Assembly: GCF_900573885.1 (NCBI RefSeq)
Contig: NZ_UPSE01000205.1
Coordinates: 54,991-118,990, forward strand
Origin: Pseudomonas viridiflava
Lineage (GTDB): Bacteria; Pseudomonadota; Gammaproteobacteria; Pseudomonadales; Pseudomonadaceae
Direction: 5' to 3'
Length of the DNA stretch: 64,000 nt
Below, piece by piece: positions 61,035 through 64,000 of this stretch; position 1 is the first letter of the stretch, and every line of letters begins with the position of its first letter. The position numbers and the translations under genes are program-made. The notes under the pieces were generated by a model. The model had not been told where the DNA came from. It saw only the letters and a list, made by a program, of their open reading frames with translations, and ran no database searches.

Positions 61035-62456
61035 TTAGCGCTTGTTCAAGGCCAGCATGGTGGCCTTTTCCTGATCCATCTGCGCCATCAGCGGTTTGCT
61101 CATCTGCATGAACCGAGTTTTGTCAGGGCCGGAGATCGGGTCGGCCATCGCCATCTTCTGGCTCAGCGGGTCGACGTGCTGGCCTTTAACCTGGAATTCA
61201 TAGTGCAGGTGCGGGCCGGTCGACAGGCCGGTGGTGCCGATGTAACCGATCACCTGGCCTTGCTTGACCATGCTGCCAGTTCTGACGCCCTTGGCGAAGC
61301 CCTGCATGTGGCCGTACAGCGTGGTGTAGGTTTTGTTGTGCTGAATGATGATGGTATTGCCGTAACCGCCACGACGACCTGCAAGCTGCACACGACCGTC
61401 GCCCGCTGCCTTGATCGGCGTGCCGCGCGGGGCAGCGTAATCCACGCCTTTGTGGGCGCGAATCTTGTTCAGAATCGGATGGAACCGACCCATCGAGAAG
61501 CGCGAGCTAATTCGTGCGAAGTCTACCGGTGTACGGATAAACGCCTTGCGCATGCTGTTGCCGTCAGCGGTGTAGTAGCTGGTGGAGCCTTGTTTGTTGG
61601 TATAGCGGACTGCAGTGAAGGGTTTGCCACGGTTAACGAAGCGTGCGGCGAGGATATTACCGTCGCCTACCTTCTTGTCGTTGACCACTTTCTGCTCGTA
61701 GATCACTTCGAATTCGTCGCCTTCGCGCAGATCCTGGGCGAAGTCGATGTCGTAGCCAAAAACGTTCGCCAGATCCATCGTAAGGTTGTGCGACAGACCG
61801 GCACGCTTGGCCGACACGAACAGCGAGCTGTCGATCACGCCACGGGCATAAGCGCTGCGGACGGTGGGTTTGGTCAGGTCGCGCTTGAACTCGAAACCTT
61901 TCTCGGTCTTCGACAGGGTGATCGTTTCCAGGTCGCTCAGCTTGCTCTGCAGGTGCTGCAGGCCGCCGTCTTGAGTAAGTTTCACCTCAAGCTCTTGGCC
62001 AATCTTCAGTTGGCCGAAGCGTTTTGCATCCTTGCTACTGCTCAGCGCTTCGTGCAAGTGAGCAGGTGTCAGGCCGGCTTTCTGGAATACCGTGGAAAGC
62101 GTGTCGCCGTTTGCCACGGTAATGAGCTTGGTGTACGGGTCGACTGGAGCCGCTTCAGCAACGGGCTCCAGCGGTTTTTCCGCGGGCTGTTCGGCCTGCT
62201 GGGTCGTGGAGTTCTGTGGGTCGACCTGAGCAAACGGCGATTCGGACGTCTCGCCCGGCAAACGCGGCTGCTGATCGTCAGGAGCGGATTCAACCTGCTC
62301 ACTGGCGTTGAGATCGAGGTTCAGAGTGGTCTTTTTTGCTTCGACTTCTCGTGACGGAAATACCAACAACGCGAGGCTTAAGAGGGCGGCAATGCCGCTA
62401 GCCGCAAGTAGATGGCTTTTGGGGTACGGCGGAGGCGCTTTAGAAATAGAGGTCAT
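61035..62456 (-). CDS. M23 peptidoglycan endopeptidase (MepM-like)
   Basis: A 473-residue cell-wall peptidase. N-terminal membrane anchor (about 18-36), Pro/Gln-rich linker, OapA/LysM-like domain (about 105-190) and M23 domain (about 310-430). Zinc ligands are in HKGVDYAAP and HLHYEF. E. coli MepM cuts D-Ala-mDAP cross-links to allow wall growth. No Shine-Dalgarno is visible before the ATG. First gene of the unit with anmK. Confidence 0.92.
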   Translation of the reverse strand: MTSISKAPPPYPKSHLLAASGIAALLSLALLVFPSREVEAKKTTLNLDLNASEQVESAPDDQQPRLPGETSESPFAQVDPQNSTTQQAEQPAEKPLEPVAEAAPVDPYTKLITVANGDTLSTVFQKAGLTPAHLHEALSSSKDAKRFGQLKIGQELEVKLTQDGGLQHLQSKLSDLETITLSKTEKGFEFKRDLTKPTVRSAYARGVIDSSLFVSAKRAGLSHNLTMDLANVFGYDIDFAQDLREGDEFEVIYEQKVVNDKKVGDGNILAARFVNRGKPFTAVRYTNKQGSTSYYTADGNSMRKAFIRTPVDFARISSRFSMGRFHPILNKIRAHKGVDYAAPRGTPIKAAGDGRVQLAGRRGGYGNTIIIQHNKTYTTLYGHMQGFAKGVRTGSMVKQGQVIGYIGTTGLSTGPHLHYEFQVKGQHVDPLSQKMAMADPISGPDKTRFMQMSKPLMAQMDQEKATMLALNKR

Positions 62457-62668
62457 AAGGTGATTTTGACTTTGAAAAGGTGAAAAGAAGAGATGAAGAA
62501 AATGATGAATATGAAATAACTGTATAAAATATAACCAAAATCACCTCGAGGCAACCCTGCGGTTTTGTCCCATTCACCAGCGGGACAAGCGGCAGGCGCA
62601 AACTTGTAATTAGTTGGTGATCTTGTATGGTTGGTTCCCTTCGAAAATCAGGTGGTAGCGGGGCGGGT
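62457..62668. promoter_or_regulatory. Divergent gap between the M23 peptidase gene and tyrS
   Basis: 212 bases, AT-rich from 62457 to 62545, which is unusual for this window. On the minus strand TTGCCT and TATTTT are 17 bases apart (about 62525-62555), a possible peptidase promoter with a leader of roughly 70 bases. No clear tyrS promoter. Confidence 0.4.
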
Positions 62669-63868
62669 ATGAAGTCGGTTGAAGAGCAGCTGGCGCTGAT
62701 CAAGCGCGGCGCAGAAGAGGTGTTGGTCGAGGCCGAACTGGTCGAAAAGTTGAAGCGCGGCCAGCCGCTACGTATCAAGGCGGGTTTCGACCCTACTGCG
62801 CCTGATCTCCACCTTGGCCACACCGTGCTTATTAATAAGCTGCGTCAGTTTCAGGAGCTGGGCCATCAGGTCGTGTTTCTGATCGGCGACTTCACCGGCA
62901 TGATCGGCGATCCGAGTGGCAAGAGCGCAACTCGTCCGCCGCTAACCCGCGAGCAGGTGCTGGATAACGCCGAAACCTATAAGGCGCAGGTCTTCAAGAT
63001 TCTTGATCCGGCAAAAACCGAGGTGGCTTTTAACTCCACCTGGATGGATCAACTGACCCCCGCAGATTTTATCCGCCTGGCTTCTCAATACACGGTGGCG
63101 CGGATGCTCGAACGCGACGACTTCAGCAAGCGTTACGCCACGAATCAGCCGATTGCGATTCATGAGTTTCTCTACCCGTTGGTCCAGGGTTACGACTCGG
63201 TTGCATTGAAGGCAGATGTGGAGCTCGGCGGCACCGATCAGAAATTCAACCTGCTGATGGGCCGCGAGCTTCAGCGTGCTTATGGGCAGGAGGCGCAAAC
63301 CATCCTGACCATGCCGTTGCTGGAAGGCCTGGACGGCGTGAAGAAGATGTCCAAGTCACTCGGCAACTACGTGGGGATCCAGGAAGCACCGGGAGTTATG
63401 TATAACAAGCTCGTGTCGATTCCTGATGCCCTGATGTGGCGCTACTTTGAACTGCTCAGCTTCCGCTCCATGGATGAGATCGAAGCCTTCAAGGCCGACG
63501 TTGCTGCGGGCGCGAATCCGCGCGACATCAAAATCAAACTGGCCGAAGAGATCGTTGCCCGCTTCCACGGCGAAGAGGCGGCTGCCACTGCGCATCGCTC
63601 CGCTGGCAACCGTATGAAGGAAGGCGAGCTTCCGGATGATCTGCCGGAAGTTGAGGTTGTGTCGGCTGAAGATCTGCCTATCGCCTCCCTCCTTAATAAG
63701 GCTGGCCTGGTAAAGAACGCGGCAGGCGCTCGTGATCTGCTCAATGCCGGCAGCGTGCGTGTAGATGGAGAGGTCGTTGATCGCACCTTTATATATAAGG
63801 TTGGCGCCGTGCATGTTTGCCAGGCCGGCAAAAAGGCTTTTGCGCGAGTTTCGTTAAAAGCTGAATAA
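62669..63868 (+). CDS. tyrS: Tyrosyl-tRNA synthetase
   Basis: Charges tRNA-Tyr. 399 residues. HLGH signature at 48-51, [11 protein letters not shown] later, and an S4 RNA-binding domain at the C-terminus (about 335-399, [14 protein letters not shown]). This is the TyrZ-like subgroup, with the insert [18 protein letters not shown]. Start ATG 62669 after GGGGCGGG; an earlier ATG at 62627 adds unlike residues. An rRNA operon promoter follows, as after PA0668. Confidence 0.96.
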   Translation: MKSVEEQLALIKRGAEEVLVEAELVEKLKRGQPLRIKAGFDPTAPDLHLGHTVLINKLRQFQELGHQVVFLIGDFTGMIGDPSGKSATRPPLTREQVLDNAETYKAQVFKILDPAKTEVAFNSTWMDQLTPADFIRLASQYTVARMLERDDFSKRYATNQPIAIHEFLYPLVQGYDSVALKADVELGGTDQKFNLLMGRELQRAYGQEAQTILTMPLLEGLDGVKKMSKSLGNYVGIQEAPGVMYNKLVSIPDALMWRYFELLSFRSMDEIEAFKADVAAGANPRDIKIKLAEEIVARFHGEEAAATAHRSAGNRMKEGELPDDLPEVEVVSAEDLPIASLLNKAGLVKNAAGARDLLNAGSVRVDGEVVDRTFIYKVGAVHVCQAGKKAFARVSLKAE

Positions 63869-63883
63869 AAGGTCAATAATGCC

Positions 63884-63911
63884 TTGACGGCTTTCTCAGG
63901 CTGCTTATAAT
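63884..63911 (+). promoter_or_regulatory. rRNA operon promoter (P1-like)
   Basis: TTGACG (63884-63889), 16-base spacer, perfect TATAAT (63906-63911), then GC-rich GCGCACC, the discriminator type used for stringent control. In PAO1 a 16S rRNA gene follows tyrS. The rest of the window to 64000 would be the leader; no 16S sequence is reached. Confidence 0.8.
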
Positions 63912-64000
63912 GCGCACCTCTTCCGGCGCGGAAGGCTCCTAAAAGTTCTTTCTAATCAATAGGTTAGGTTGAAATTAAGGATTGCAAAGCAGAGTAATCT

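Overview
The window is GC-rich, densely coded DNA from a Pseudomonas of the non-aeruginosa type. The evidence is the gene order (ybeD-lipB-lipA; leuS-lptE-holA; miaB-phoH-ybeY-corC-lnt; rpe-gph-trpE; trpG-trpD-trpC-vfr; argC-erpA-anmK-tyrS-rrn), the protein sequences, and several families of Pseudomonas dispersed repeats (REPINs of two sequence classes, GTTGGG/GAAGCCCAAC inverted repeats, CATTCCCGC elements). No tRNA, CRISPR array, prophage, tailocin or transposase was seen.

Left core block (1-15840): lipoate synthesis (lipB, lipA), an MltB-type lytic transglycosylase, the ribosome-rescue factor arfA, a leuS-lptE-holA run on the minus strand, two small plus-strand genes (zinc ribbon, ElyC/YdcF-like), then the minus-strand run miaB-phoH-ybeY-corC-lnt and a DUF1820 gene. 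In P. aeruginosa PAO1 this set lies around PA3979-PA3998.

Middle accessory block (about 15841-41640): two EamA exporters, a BvgS-like hybrid sensor kinase followed by a response regulator whose HD-GYP domain has lost its metal ligands, an NmrA-like oxidoreductase/LysR pair, a RIO kinase, a ferritin, a copA-cueR copper operon with a MerR-type promoter, a polar amino-acid ABC transporter plus SDR operon divergent from a MocR regulator, a small exported protein, and a TetR-controlled RND efflux pair. Two direct copies of a 260-276 bp repeat bracket most of this block.

Right core block (41641-64000): rpe-gph-trpE-trpG-trpD-trpC, vfr, yhfA, speD, coq7, a run of little-studied conserved genes (SUMF-like, HIT, Ycf46-like AAA ATPase, SDR, DUF805, exported D-threonine-aldolase-like protein, nitronate monooxygenase), hemJ, argC, erpA, anmK, an M23 endopeptidase and tyrS. 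It ends at what looks like an rRNA operon promoter. In PAO1 the same genes run from PA0607 to PA0668 and then a 16S rRNA, but there the R/F-pyocin cluster separates trpE from trpG; here the two are 12 bases apart. The two core blocks are far apart in PAO1, so the window spans a rearrangement junction.

The points most worth a second look are: a gph C-terminus that looks like a trp attenuation leader peptide (Arg-Trp-Arg-Trp-Arg-Ala-stop); an intragenic hairpin in arfA that should create non-stop mRNA; a covarying stem-loop repeat found downstream of lipA and of speD; the degenerate HD-GYP regulator; the MocR/ABC/SDR module with repeated TGGCCA sites; and an operon pairing a Tat-like exported PLP enzyme with a nitronate monooxygenase. 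All family assignments come from reading motifs and overall likeness; no database search was run.
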